Assembly: GCA_947628955.1 (NCBI GenBank)
Contig: CANRBX010000030.1
Coordinates: 1 to 34,728 of the forward strand
Source of the DNA: an uncultured Lachnospiraceae bacterium
GTDB lineage: Bacteria > Bacillota > Clostridia > Lachnospirales > Lachnospiraceae
Length of the DNA: 34,728 nt
Reading direction: 5' to 3'
The notes under the pieces are model-generated. The model made no database searches, was not told the DNA's origin, and worked only from the letters and a program-made list of their open reading frames with translations. How positions within the stretch are numbered: position 1 is the stretch's first letter; each line of letters begins with the position of its first letter. The position numbers and the translations under genes are program-made. This document shows, piece after piece, positions 5,901 to 14,503 of the stretch.

Positions 5901-8375
5901 TCACAGATCTGTCTTCAGGTATGACACAAAGCGGTTTCCGGCTGACTCAAACAGCGCCTTGCTGTCCTGCGGCCCGTAGAAATACGTTTCCGTCTCCCCG
6001 GGCTTCAGAAGGATCGTATTGCCATAGTCGTCATATCCGGTGATGATGACCACGCCCTCCGGCGTCGCCGCCAGCACGGGCTGTCCCTGCCCCACGAAGT
6101 ACAGCACCTGATCCAGCGTGCAGCCGGTCAGATTGACCGCGTCCTTGCCAAGGGCCGCCTCGAGCGCCTCCACGTCCATGGTGCCGTTTCTGACTGCCTC
6201 CGGAAGGTTCTCCACCTTGATCTTGCTTGTAAGCGCCCGGTTGCCGCGCTCCCAGACATATCCCTTGGCGTGATCGATCACCACGCCCACCTTTTCATCC
6301 GCCCTGCGGATCGCCTCGGCCGCCGTCGGCCACATGCTTTCCAGGCTGCCCCCCGCATACACATAGTAAAGCCTCTCGCGGTCCGTATTCTTCGGGATTT
6401 CAATGGAGCGCAGATCGTCCTGCATCAGGATGCGGCTCGTGACAATCTGCAGGTTCTGATCCGTAACCGTCGTCCCAAGCCGCAGGATCACCTGCGTCTG
6501 CTTGACCCCGCCCGCCGCGGTTGAGACGCCATATGTCACGTCGTCCTCCGTGTCCATGCCGACGATCTGATCCTCCAGCGTCTCCGCATAGCCTGTCTCT
6601 GTCTTGACGACCCTCGTCAGCCTCAGGACATTGTTCGCCTGCTCCGCCTGCGTGACGTACGTCTGCGGCATTCCGTAGCTCATCAGCTGCTCGCCCTCCC
6701 CGTTTACGATCACGAGACGGTACATCGGAAATATCTCGCTCCCCTCGTCCTGATCAACGATATCCGTGATCATGGCAAGCCCGTAGACCAGATCCTCCCC
6801 CATGTAGGCGACCGGGCGTATCCGATCCTCCGCCTGGCATGTCACCTCCCGGGCAGTGCCCGTCTCGAAATCCATCGTGTAGAGCGTCTGCGACTGATAG
6901 CGGCGGCCCTCCTTGAGCCAGCTGAAATAGCGGTTCGATTCCGAGCTCGCAAAACAGCCATTGTTGACGCCGTCGATCACACGAGTGTACTCGCCCGTGG
7001 TCAGGTTGATGCGGTAGACGATCCCCTCGAGAAGGATATAGCACGCCGAGCGGTCCTTCGTGATATAGGACAGCGCGTCGATATCCAGCTTGAGCATGTC
7101 GTATGACTCCATCGTCTCCACAAAGAGAAGCTCCTTCACCGTGGAAGAGGTATCCTCATAGAAATAGAAGCCCACACCGTTCTGTCCTTCCCGGTCGCCG
7201 CGGTTCATATAGCCGGATACCGCAAACCAGATATCGCCGGACTCTTCCACCTTCAGGATCTTGATATTATTGCGCGAATAAAAATCGCGGTAATCCATGT
7301 CCGTCTGCTGCGGGAATCCGAAAACGCGGGTGATCCCGCCGCTGTTCACATGATAGGACCACAGCTCATTTTCCTGCACAAACGCCACGATCCGTTTCCG
7401 CTCGTCAAACTGGTATTCCAGATCCATGTCCGTGATGCCCAGGTTGATCCCCGACTTGTCCACCATCGTGCCGTCCGTGTTGAAGATCTCGTCGGTCGTC
7501 CTCGTGAAATCCAGCAGAAAGATACGCGTGTCGGTGTAGCGCAGCCGGTAAAACTCGTCAACATTGTACACCTCGTTCACGCCCTCCTCGTTCACTGCCG
7601 AAATCCGGTATTCCAGCACAAAAGAAGCCGTCGTGCCGTTGATATCCACCAGGCTCGGCGTCGGCTTGTAGTAAATGTGCGGGTTCAGATCGCCCCACAT
7701 CAGCTGCGAGACCGTATCATGGATATTCATCGAGGCCAGCGTCTGGGACTGCCCCGTCGTCTCATCCGGCTCCACAACCGTGCCCAGCGAGGTCTGGTCA
7801 GTCTTGTTCACACATTTCTCGTAAAAACCGGTCACAAAATCAAGGTAGGCGTCCAGATGGAGCCCGTCCTCCAGAAGCAGACGCGTATAGAAATAAATGT
7901 CGCGGCCGCCCGCCGTCACCAGAAGCTTCAGAATGTATTCCTGCTCCAGGAGCATCTGATTCTGAAGCTGCAGCGTCGCGGTGACATAGCCGTCCTCTTC
8001 CTTCAGCTTGATCACATTCGTATTCTCGAGCGAATCGCGGCCGTCCAGCGTCAGCACCTCATAGGACACATTTTCGATGTTCGTGTCAAAGGGCTGGATC
8101 TGAATGTCGAGCAGATGATCCGCCGAGAGCACCGTCACCGTATCGCGGATGTACTCGACATCCATCTCCCGCGCATAGCCGTGCAGGCAGTTGTAGCTGA
8201 CGCCCCCGCTGCGCATATACACAAGCGGAAAGGTCGAATTGCCCATCGCCCCGGCCGTGCTCGGCATCGTCTGGTTGATCCACCGCGCAAAGCCAAAGGC
8301 CGCGGCGATGAAGACCAGAGTCAGCACGACCACGTGTATTATGATGTTCTTTATCAGGGAAACTGTATTGTGCAT
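5901..8375 (-). CDS. Membrane-anchored extracellular protein with degenerate C39-like end
   Basis: I do not know a named function for this 824-residue protein. One membrane helix at about residues 8-28 leaves a short cytoplasmic tail and a large outside domain. The middle (about 300-640) has repeated beta-strand patterns such as NELWSYHVNSGGITRVFGFP and SQTLYTMDFETGTAREV, like a beta-propeller. The last 150 residues resemble a C39-type peptidase fold (VGQGQPVLAA..., IITGYDDYGNTILLKP). The expected His before the GYD strand is Gly, and DP is KP, so it is probably not catalytic. GGAGG precedes the ATG by about seven bases. The leader carries two hairpins. Confidence 0.8.
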   Translation of the reverse strand: MHNTVSLIKNIIIHVVVLTLVFIAAAFGFARWINQTMPSTAGAMGNSTFPLVYMRSGGVSYNCLHGYAREMDVEYIRDTVTVLSADHLLDIQIQPFDTNIENVSYEVLTLDGRDSLENTNVIKLKEEDGYVTATLQLQNQMLLEQEYILKLLVTAGGRDIYFYTRLLLEDGLHLDAYLDFVTGFYEKCVNKTDQTSLGTVVEPDETTGQSQTLASMNIHDTVSQLMWGDLNPHIYYKPTPSLVDINGTTASFVLEYRISAVNEEGVNEVYNVDEFYRLRYTDTRIFLLDFTRTTDEIFNTDGTMVDKSGINLGITDMDLEYQFDERKRIVAFVQENELWSYHVNSGGITRVFGFPQQTDMDYRDFYSRNNIKILKVEESGDIWFAVSGYMNRGDREGQNGVGFYFYEDTSSTVKELLFVETMESYDMLKLDIDALSYITKDRSACYILLEGIVYRINLTTGEYTRVIDGVNNGCFASSESNRYFSWLKEGRRYQSQTLYTMDFETGTAREVTCQAEDRIRPVAYMGEDLVYGLAMITDIVDQDEGSEIFPMYRLVIVNGEGEQLMSYGMPQTYVTQAEQANNVLRLTRVVKTETGYAETLEDQIVGMDTEDDVTYGVSTAAGGVKQTQVILRLGTTVTDQNLQIVTSRILMQDDLRSIEIPKNTDRERLYYVYAGGSLESMWPTAAEAIRRADEKVGVVIDHAKGYVWERGNRALTSKIKVENLPEAVRNGTMDVEALEAALGKDAVNLTGCTLDQVLYFVGQGQPVLAATPEGVVIITGYDDYGNTILLKPGETETYFYGPQDSKALFESAGNRFVSYLKTDL

Positions 8376-8418
8376 AAAATATCCTCCGGGGGATGTGTAG
8401 GTTTTCCTCGGTCGCGGG

Positions 8419-8487
8419 CTCTCGCCCTATAAAGCTGACGCCTGACGAAAACGTCTGCAAGCAGCCGTTTTGTCATCTGTCAGCTTT
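8419..8487 (-). promoter_or_regulatory. Structured leader of the 5901 gene
   Basis: AAAGCTGAC (8431-8439) pairs with GTCAGCTTT (8479-8487). An inner stem pairs 8443-8453 with 8466-8475, with one bulge, and CTGC/GCAG closes the tip. Next to it, in the same RNA, GGGC-GAGA-GCCC forms a GNRA tetraloop hairpin. Both lie between the promoter and the start codon. They match no riboswitch class I can recall. Confidence 0.5.
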
Positions 8488-8511
8488 GCACGGCTCAATG
8501 CTTTCGCGAAC

Positions 8512-8520
8512 ATTATATCA
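8512..8520 (-). promoter_or_regulatory. Extended -10 promoter for the 5901 gene
   Basis: On the minus strand TGATATAAT is an extended -10 element (TGnTATAAT). No good -35 lies at the right distance, which is normal for extended -10 promoters. The leader would be about 130 bases. Confidence 0.55.
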
Positions 8521-8597
8521 CACTGCTCCGGTAAAAGGAATCGAAAAATGAGGAAGTCTGATCCGCCGGGGCTGGTCCGGGTATGGGCGGGGCGGGG

Positions 8598-9278
8598 TCA
8601 GATATGCCGCCCGCATCTGCGGTGTCTGCACCGGCGGTGGTGCATTTCCTGCAGCAGCAGTACGCGGGCCAGCTCGCGCATCCGGTTTTTCCTGCCCGGG
8701 CGCTTTTTCCCAGGCTCCCGGTACTGCATCGAGAGCACTTCCTCCGGTTCCTCCTGCCCATCTGCCTCCTCCGGAAACAGAGCGCTCACCTGGCCATAGA
8801 TGCGCTCTGCAGTTTCATACACGGTCGTCAGGTCCGGGTGCTCGTCGTACATCGGGCTGCCCTCGTACTCCATCTTATCGCACTCTTCCTCCACATACGG
8901 GAGCATCTGCTTCGCTGAATCCGGGTACATGGACTCCAGTCTTCTGAGATCCCGCTCCGACGTCTTCTCTTCCTGCAGGATCTCTTCATAGTCCGGCCGC
9001 AGAAAATACGGACGCTGCGGGCTCCCGGCCCAATCCGGCTCTTCGTATCTCTCCGGCGCCTGGTCCTCCGCTGTGCGGACTGCCCTCTGCGGTATTTCCT
9101 CTTCCTCACCCGCATACGGATTCCAGCCGCTCAGCTCCCGCTCCCGCTCGATCTCCTCCGCCCGCATAAATGTGCTGTGCGCAACGACCGTCCTTCCCGC
9201 GCAGGCCCCGGCCCGCCTCTCGTCCTGTCTCTCCGTGTTCCCTATATTTCCCGCGCATTTTCCCATCGCATGATACAT
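8598..9278 (-). CDS. Conserved acidic protein of unknown function (226 aa)
   Basis: No catalytic motif is visible. The core, about residues 98-165, is strongly charged and helical: RRLESMYPDSAKQMLPYVEE, then ECDKMEYEGSPMYDEHPD and a TAERIY helix. This pattern seems familiar from hypothetical proteins of Lachnospiraceae. It is flanked by disordered acidic sequence and a basic, His/Arg-rich C-terminus. There is no signal peptide, so it should be cytoplasmic. GGAGG lies ten bases before the ATG, and a TATAAT on the minus strand (9311-9316) could serve as its -10. It diverges from the serine hydrolase gene at 9418. Confidence 0.7.
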   Translation of the reverse strand: MYHAMGKCAGNIGNTERQDERRAGACAGRTVVAHSTFMRAEEIERERELSGWNPYAGEEEEIPQRAVRTAEDQAPERYEEPDWAGSPQRPYFLRPDYEEILQEEKTSERDLRRLESMYPDSAKQMLPYVEEECDKMEYEGSPMYDEHPDLTTVYETAERIYGQVSALFPEEADGQEEPEEVLSMQYREPGKKRPGRKNRMRELARVLLLQEMHHRRCRHRRCGRHI

Positions 9279-9417
9279 AATAAAGTCAGCCTCCGCAAAA
9301 CCGTCTCTATATTATATGACCTTTGCAGGCTATCGTTTACAGAGGAAAAATTTCTCAATTTGCGTTTCCCTTTTCTCTCCATTTGGTATATGATAAAGAA
9401 AAAACACGAGGTGACAT

Positions 9418-11022
9418 ATGAGATCACAAAATTCTTCCCGGACGATCCGGTTTCTGCGCATTCTCGCAATGCTTCTGTTCCTCCTGACTGCAGTTTCCAT
9501 ACAGAGCCGCTTCTGCCCGGCCCAGGTCGTCTCTGCGGCCAAAGCATCCGCCGGAAAGACGGTCAAAGTCCCGTTCCGGGGCAAAAGCGGACGCTACCTC
9601 GTGCGCCGCGGCGGGGAATGGTATCTCTACAATAAATACGACAGGCCGCTCGCAGGCATCCGGCACCTGGATATCACCAGAACCGGCGGGCTCTATACAG
9701 GCTACTATATGTTTGACGGCAGCGGCCGGCTGATCCGGAAAAAGGGCGTATATTACTTTCAGAATAAGACGGTCTCCGGCGTTACCTTCAACGGATTCTA
9801 CCGCACCACCTCCATGGGGCGTTTCCCGGACAAGGTCGGAGAAGGGCTCTGCTGGCTTCCGTCTGTCCGCTGTCAGGGAAAACAGTTCGGCGGATATTAT
9901 TATTCCACGGATTACGGCAGGCTGACCGCAAAATCACAGATCCGCCTCCTGGAAAATGTCAAAATCGGCAAAGCCACGTTCGACGGATATTATTATTTCG
10001 ACCAGTACGGGCAGCTCTGCACCAAAGCAGATTTCCACACGATCCGGCAGACCGTCGGGGGAAAGATTTTTGACGGAACTTATTATTTCGGGGATACTCA
10101 AGGAAAATTATTGAGAAAGAGCGGCTGGGTCCTCGTCGGCGGCAAAAAGTATTACATCACCAAAACCGGAAAAATGCTGACCGACTGCTGGAAATCCGGT
10201 TATTATCTGCAGTCCGACGGCACGATCGCAGTCAGCAGAAAGCTTCCCGACGGGAGCTACGTGGGATATGACGGGCGGAAATGTTCAGACGCGGATGCCG
10301 CGCTTTTCTCCCTCGGGAATCAGCTCCGCAGCCTGGTCGGCGGCTACAGCGGCACCTGGTCCGTCTACGTGAAAGATCTGAAAACCGGAGGCGTCATCAA
10401 TATCAATGAGCGCTCCATGTACCCGGCCAGCACGATCAAGGCCTTCGTGATGGCGGCCACCTTCGACCGGATCAGCAGGGGAAAGCTTTCCTACAACGCA
10501 ACGATCCGCCGCCTGATGACAGACATGATCACGGTCAGCGACAACGAATCCTACAACGCGCTTGTCCGATATAACGGCTCGGGAAATTTTCTCTCCGGCA
10601 CCTCGGAGATCAACGATTATCTGAGCAAAAACGGCTACTCCAACACCAGCTGCCGCCACACTCTGCACCCATCGTCCTCCCCCAGCACCGGCTACGGGAG
10701 CAACACGACCTCCGCAAAGGACTGCGGCGTTCTGCTCGAGCGGATCTATCAGGGCGAATGCGTGTCCGCCGCCTGGTCGCAGGAAATGATGAATCTGCTC
10801 TGCCGCCAGACGCGCCGCTGGAAGATTCCGTCCGGCATTCCCGCCGGCGTCAAAGTCGGCAACAAGACCGGCGAGACCAGCAGCGTCCAGAATGACATGG
10901 CTGTCGTCTTCGGCCCAAAAACCGATTATGTGCTCTGCGTCTTCTCAGCGGTCGGAAACGAATATTACTCCAACACGCGGATCCGCGAGATCTCCCGCAG
11001 AGTGTACCAGTTCCTGAATTGA
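9418..11022 (+). CDS. Secreted wall-binding protein with class A beta-lactamase-like serine hydrolase domain
   Basis: A 534-residue secreted protein. Residues 1 to about 40 form a signal peptide. Residues about 50-295 are wall-binding repeats (GYYYFDQYGQL, GKKYYITKTGKML). The C-terminal domain has the active-site triad of penicillin-interacting serine enzymes: SxxK at Ser338-Lys341 (ASTIKAF), SDN at 374-376 and KTG at 483-485. I could not place the class A Glu166 loop, so it may be a D,D-peptidase or an unassigned wall hydrolase, not a drug-resistance enzyme. GAGGTGA precedes the ATG. Its repeats resemble those of the NlpC/P60 protein at 3289, suggesting shared wall anchoring. Confidence 0.88.
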   Translation: MRSQNSSRTIRFLRILAMLLFLLTAVSIQSRFCPAQVVSAAKASAGKTVKVPFRGKSGRYLVRRGGEWYLYNKYDRPLAGIRHLDITRTGGLYTGYYMFDGSGRLIRKKGVYYFQNKTVSGVTFNGFYRTTSMGRFPDKVGEGLCWLPSVRCQGKQFGGYYYSTDYGRLTAKSQIRLLENVKIGKATFDGYYYFDQYGQLCTKADFHTIRQTVGGKIFDGTYYFGDTQGKLLRKSGWVLVGGKKYYITKTGKMLTDCWKSGYYLQSDGTIAVSRKLPDGSYVGYDGRKCSDADAALFSLGNQLRSLVGGYSGTWSVYVKDLKTGGVININERSMYPASTIKAFVMAATFDRISRGKLSYNATIRRLMTDMITVSDNESYNALVRYNGSGNFLSGTSEINDYLSKNGYSNTSCRHTLHPSSSPSTGYGSNTTSAKDCGVLLERIYQGECVSAAWSQEMMNLLCRQTRRWKIPSGIPAGVKVGNKTGETSSVQNDMAVVFGPKTDYVLCVFSAVGNEYYSNTRIREISRRVYQFLN

Positions 11023-11043
11023 GGCAGTCTCCCATCCGGGCGC

Positions 11044-11212
11044 GGGCCGCAAGACAGCTCCTGCCCCGGCAAATTCCGGCCTTCGGGCCCGCAAGACAGC
11101 AGCTCCTGTCCCGGCAAATTTCGGCCTTCGGGCCCGCCAGTGTGGCTATGCGCCGAAGTTATCATACGATTCCTGTCCTGACTAAGTCCGGCCCGCGGGC
11201 CCGCTGGATTCA
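11044..11212. repeat. Tandem 41-45 base repeats with UUCG hairpins
   Basis: Units begin at 11044, 11085 and 11130 with GGGCC(C)GCAAGACAGC, then a CCGGCAAATT core and CGGCCTTCGGGCCCG. A more divergent unit near 11160-11212 ends in a GGCCCGCGGGCC palindrome. GGCC-TTCG-GGCC is a hairpin with a stable cUUCGg loop and occurs twice. The block fills the gap between the convergent serine hydrolase and rarA genes. No T tract follows, so it is not a plain intrinsic terminator. Confidence 0.75.
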
Positions 11213-11216
11213 CACC

Positions 11217-12533
11217 TTAGTCCTCGTGCAGCCAGTCGAGGTATCTGCGGATCGTCTGCTCGTAGCCGTTCCCGGATGGCTCGTAGAATCTGCGGCCCGC
11301 AAGCGCGTCCGGCAGATACTGCTGATGAGAAAAGTGCTTCGGATAATCGTGCGCATATTCATAGCCGATCCCGCGGCCGAGCTTCTGCGCGCTCTTGTAA
11401 TGGCTGTCGCTCAGATGCGCCGGGACAGCCGCAGGCGTCTCCTGTACGGCGCGCATTGCGGCAGCGATCGCATTCGTTGCAGAGTTGCTTTTCGGGGCTG
11501 TCGCCACATACAGGGCCGCCTGCGCCAGGATCAGCTGTGCCTCGGGCATCCCGATGCGCTCCACGGCCTGCGATGCGGCCACCGCCACCTGAAGCGCCTG
11601 CGGGTCTGCATTGCCGACGTCCTCCGACGCGCAGATCATGATCCTCCTGGCAATAAAAGTAACGCTCTCGCCCGCGTAAAGCATTCTGGCCAGATAGTAA
11701 ACCGCTGCGTCCGGATCCGAGCCGCGCATGCTCTTGATAAAAGCGGACACGGTATCGTAATGATTGTCCCCGTCCTTGTCATAGCGCACCACCCGCTTCT
11801 GAATACATTCGGAGGCCACTTCCAGTGTGATATGGATGACGCCGTCCGCTCCGGGCGAGGTTGTCAGCACGCCGAGCTCCACAGCATTCAGAGCTGCCCG
11901 CGCGTCTCCTCCGGCAATATCCGCCAGAAATTCCACGGCATCCTCGTCGATCGCGGCCCGGTAAGCGCCCATTCCGCGCTCCGTATCATATACCGCACGC
12001 TCGATCAGCGTCCGGACATCCTCCTTTGCAAGCGGTTTCAGTTCAAAAATCACCGACCGGGAAAGCAGCGCCCCGTTGACCTCAAAATAGGGGTTCTCCG
12101 TCGTCGCGCCGATCAGGACCAGCGTTCCGTCCTCAACAAACGGAAGAAGATAATCCTGCTGCCCCTTGTTAAAGCGGTGGATCTCATCCACAAACAGGAT
12201 CGTCTTTTTTCCGTACATGCCAAGGTTGTCCTTCGCGGCCTTTACAACCTCCTCCATGTCCTTCTTCCCCGCCACCGTCGCATTGATCTGCATAAATTCC
12301 GCGCTCGTCGTATTCGCGATCACCTTCGCGAGCGTCGTTTTTCCGGTGCCCGGAGGCCCGTAAAAGATCAGAGAGCTCAGCTTGTCTGCAGAAATCGCAC
12401 GGTACAGCAGCTTATCTTTTCCAATGATGTGCCGCTGCCCGACCACTTCCTCCAGCGTCCTCGGCCGCATCCGTGACGCCAGCGGCGCCTCATTTTTCAT
12501 CGTTTTCGTCCTCGCGTACTCAAATAAATCCAT
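11217..12533 (-). CDS. rarA: Replication-associated recombination protein A (AAA+ ATPase)
   Basis: RarA/MgsA is a clamp-loader-like AAA+ ATPase that acts at stalled replication forks. The 438 residues match the family. Walker A is GPPGTGKTT (59-67) and Walker B is ILFVDEIHRF (112-121). Arginine-finger and sensor regions follow (GATTENPYFEVNGALLSR), as does the C-terminal tetramerisation part (YEYAHDYPKHFSHQQYLPD). GAGG lies upstream of the ATG. It is the last gene of a leftward run, and 29-base tandem repeats occupy the gap to the deacetylase gene. Confidence 0.95.
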   Translation of the reverse strand: MDLFEYARTKTMKNEAPLASRMRPRTLEEVVGQRHIIGKDKLLYRAISADKLSSLIFYGPPGTGKTTLAKVIANTTSAEFMQINATVAGKKDMEEVVKAAKDNLGMYGKKTILFVDEIHRFNKGQQDYLLPFVEDGTLVLIGATTENPYFEVNGALLSRSVIFELKPLAKEDVRTLIERAVYDTERGMGAYRAAIDEDAVEFLADIAGGDARAALNAVELGVLTTSPGADGVIHITLEVASECIQKRVVRYDKDGDNHYDTVSAFIKSMRGSDPDAAVYYLARMLYAGESVTFIARRIMICASEDVGNADPQALQVAVAASQAVERIGMPEAQLILAQAALYVATAPKSNSATNAIAAAMRAVQETPAAVPAHLSDSHYKSAQKLGRGIGYEYAHDYPKHFSHQQYLPDALAGRRFYEPSGNGYEQTIRRYLDWLHED

Positions 12534-12562
12534 CTGTATTTCCTCTTATCTCAAATTCCATA

Positions 12563-12680
12563 TTCAACGCTTCTCAAAGTTTTCGTTCCATTTCAACGCT
12601 TCTCAATGCTCTCGTTTCATTTCAATACTTCTCAATGCTTTCGTTCCTTCTTCAATGTTTCCGTTCTCAATATCTCTATG
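12563..12680. repeat. 29-base tandem repeat, three and a half copies
   Basis: Units start at 12563, 12592 and 12621, each opening TTCAA and continuing CTTCTCAATGCTTTCGTT. A decayed unit starts near 12651. The array sits just past the 3' end of the deacetylase gene and would be in the rarA leader. No spacers are present, so this is not a CRISPR array. Confidence 0.85.
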
Positions 12681-12715
12681 TCAGGCCCTCCGTCTGGCTC
12701 AGGCGCTCCGGCCTT

Positions 12716-13678
12716 CTATTCCAGTATCAGCTCGTCTACTGTGACAAATTCATAATCCTGCTCTTTCAGGCGGTCAACGATCTGCAGCGCCGCCTCCACG
12801 GAAGTGTCATAATAATCGTGCAGCAGAATGATATCCCCGCTTTGCGTATCCTCGAGCACCCGCCGCACGATGTCCGACACATTCCTGGTCAGCCAGTCCT
12901 TCGGATCCACATCCCACAGCACCGGGATCATCACAAAGGAATATTCCATCTCTTTGTTCCACTCTCCGAACGGCGGCCTCACAAACTCCGCATCGCTTCC
13001 GGTCAGCCTGCGGATCAGACGGTTTGTCTTTTCGATCTGCTCACATGCCTCCTGGCCGCTCAAGCCGCTGATTTTGACATGATCATAAGTGTGGTTCCCG
13101 ATCAGATGTCCTTCCTCGTCCATCCTGCGGATGAGTTCCTCGTTGCCCGGAATGTTTCTCCCGACCACAAAGAATGTGGCCTTCACGCCCCGCTCCTTCA
13201 GGCCGTCCAGAAGCCGTTCCGTGAAAACCGGATGCGGTCCGTCGTCAAACGTAAGCGCCACACATTTCTGCTCCTCCTGCTCCGGATCGTCCTCAGACGA
13301 TCCTCCCTCCGAGGTGTCTGCGTTCCCCAGTGCGGCCGCCTGTCTCTCCCCTCCATCTGTGTTCCCCGATGAGGCGGCCCATTCACCCGGGCTTCTCTCC
13401 GGCGCATCCTGCGCCGAGCTCGCGTTTCCCGCAGCCATAGCATCCGACGCACTCACGTTCTGCGCAATGCTCGCATCCCCTCCTGCCGCAGCATTCGGAG
13501 CTTCCGGCTGCGTCCCGCTTCCCGGTCCGTGCCTCGCAAGTTTCACAATATCCGTATAGGTCAAGAAGGCCAGGATCATCGCAAGCCCCCAGATAAACAG
13601 GGATTTCTTGATCCTGGCTCCTATCTCTGCAAACAGGCCGTGTTCTTCCGGCCCTTCCTCGTTTCCCGCATGTCTCAT
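12716..13678 (-). CDS. Membrane-anchored polysaccharide deacetylase
   Basis: A carbohydrate esterase family 4 enzyme that removes N-acetyl groups from peptidoglycan or another surface glycan. After a short cytoplasmic start, residues 25-45 form a membrane helix. Residues 50-138 are an Ala/Ser/Glu-rich linker with weak repeats. The catalytic domain is complete: TFDDGP (143-148, metal and base Asp), NHTYDH (His196, His200), RPPFG (234-238), DVDPKDW (256-262) and LLHD (285-288). The upstream GAGG is about 11 bases from the ATG, a loose fit, so the start is less certain. Deacetylation often protects the wall from lysozyme; that role is inferred. Confidence 0.92.
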   Translation of the reverse strand: MRHAGNEEGPEEHGLFAEIGARIKKSLFIWGLAMILAFLTYTDIVKLARHGPGSGTQPEAPNAAAGGDASIAQNVSASDAMAAGNASSAQDAPERSPGEWAASSGNTDGGERQAAALGNADTSEGGSSEDDPEQEEQKCVALTFDDGPHPVFTERLLDGLKERGVKATFFVVGRNIPGNEELIRRMDEEGHLIGNHTYDHVKISGLSGQEACEQIEKTNRLIRRLTGSDAEFVRPPFGEWNKEMEYSFVMIPVLWDVDPKDWLTRNVSDIVRRVLEDTQSGDIILLHDYYDTSVEAALQIVDRLKEQDYEFVTVDELILE

Positions 13679-13739
13679 GCCCAGCCTGCCTCAGTGTTTT
13701 TCTCTATTATATGACACTGCGGCTGTTTCCATGCTCTCC

Positions 13740-13858
13740 GTCTGCGGCGGCCTGTGATTCTCCGTCTCATTTGCCGTCCGGCTGCCCGTGCACGTTCGCC
13801 TGATTCATCGTCTGGCTGCACATGCGCGCCTGTATCATTCGTCGTCCGACGGCCTGTA
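13740..13858. repeat. Degenerate repeats of the 3' end of the 13835 gene
   Basis: On the minus strand the last codons (ACAGGCCGTCGGACGACGA then TGA) recur past the stop as ACAGGCGCGC...CAGACGATGAATCA, CAGGCGAACG...CGGACGGCAAATGA and CAGGCCGCCGCAGACGGAG. That makes about three decayed copies of 30-45 bases toward the deacetylase gene. Confidence 0.55.
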
Positions 13859-14473
13859 GGCGTCCGAACTATCCGGCTCATCCGACTCTGTCCCGACTAC
13901 TGACGCCACATCAGCGGCAGCCCCGGTCCCATCCAGACTGTCCGGCTTCACCTCGTCCGCTCCTGTCTCTTCAATGACAGCCCCGGCCTCAATCTCTGCC
14001 GAACTGTCTGTCTCTTCAATGACAGCCCCGATCCCGGCCTCTGCCAAACCGCCCGGCTTCGCCTCAGCTGCCTCCGCCTCGTCCTCATCCTTCCCGACAC
14101 CCTGAAATTCGTCCCAGAACCGCCTTTTCAGAAAGATGCTTACTGCGTAGACCAGCGCGCCGGTTATGCTTGTCATGTCGATAATAAAATAGATCAGTCC
14201 TGCAAGCCCTGCCGCGTCTGTGAGAGCATAGTAATAGTATGCCCGCTTCTGGCTGTCCGTTCTTCCCTCAAACAGCTTCCGCCAGACGACAGGCAGCACA
14301 TCTGACACGATCCAGTAAAGGGCAAGCAGCGCAGCCATGCCGACCGGAAACAGCAGTGTGCCGACCTTTCCTGTCACCGCGAGCACGACCATAAAAATCA
14401 GCATCAGTGCAAGTACACCGAAGGTGAGCGCCGTAATCCGCGACCGTATTGCTTTATCCTGTTCCTCTGTCAT
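13835..14473 (-). CDS. Multipass membrane protein with acidic repeat tail
   Basis: Function unknown. The first 120 residues contain about four membrane helices (TALTFGVLALMLIFMVVLAV, LLFPVGMAALLALYWIV, YYYYALTDAAGLAGLIYFII, GALVYAVSIFL). The last 90 residues are acidic and probably disordered, with GAVIEET twice, encoded by an identical 22-base DNA stretch at 13964 and 14009 (15 codons apart). GGGAGGAG gives a strong ribosome site. It lies 30 bases downstream of tyrS in the same direction, so it is probably co-transcribed. Confidence 0.8.
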   Translation of the reverse strand: MTEEQDKAIRSRITALTFGVLALMLIFMVVLAVTGKVGTLLFPVGMAALLALYWIVSDVLPVVWRKLFEGRTDSQKRAYYYYALTDAAGLAGLIYFIIDMTSITGALVYAVSIFLKRRFWDEFQGVGKDEDEAEAAEAKPGGLAEAGIGAVIEETDSSAEIEAGAVIEETGADEVKPDSLDGTGAAADVASVVGTESDEPDSSDAYRPSDDE

Positions 14474-14503
14474 GATCTCCTCCCGCCGGCAGGCAAATAC
14501 CGG

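Noticed and set aside
11019-12476. Open frame of 485 codons antisense to rarA
   Set aside because: It crosses the intergenic repeats and then shadows rarA; rarA is certain.
12563-12680. Possible CRISPR array from the regular 29-base units
   Set aside because: The units follow each other directly with no unique spacers, and no cas genes are nearby.
13675-13881. 68-codon minus-strand frame between the deacetylase and membrane protein genes
   Set aside because: It is an alternate frame through the decayed 3'-end repeats, very Arg-rich with no protein character.
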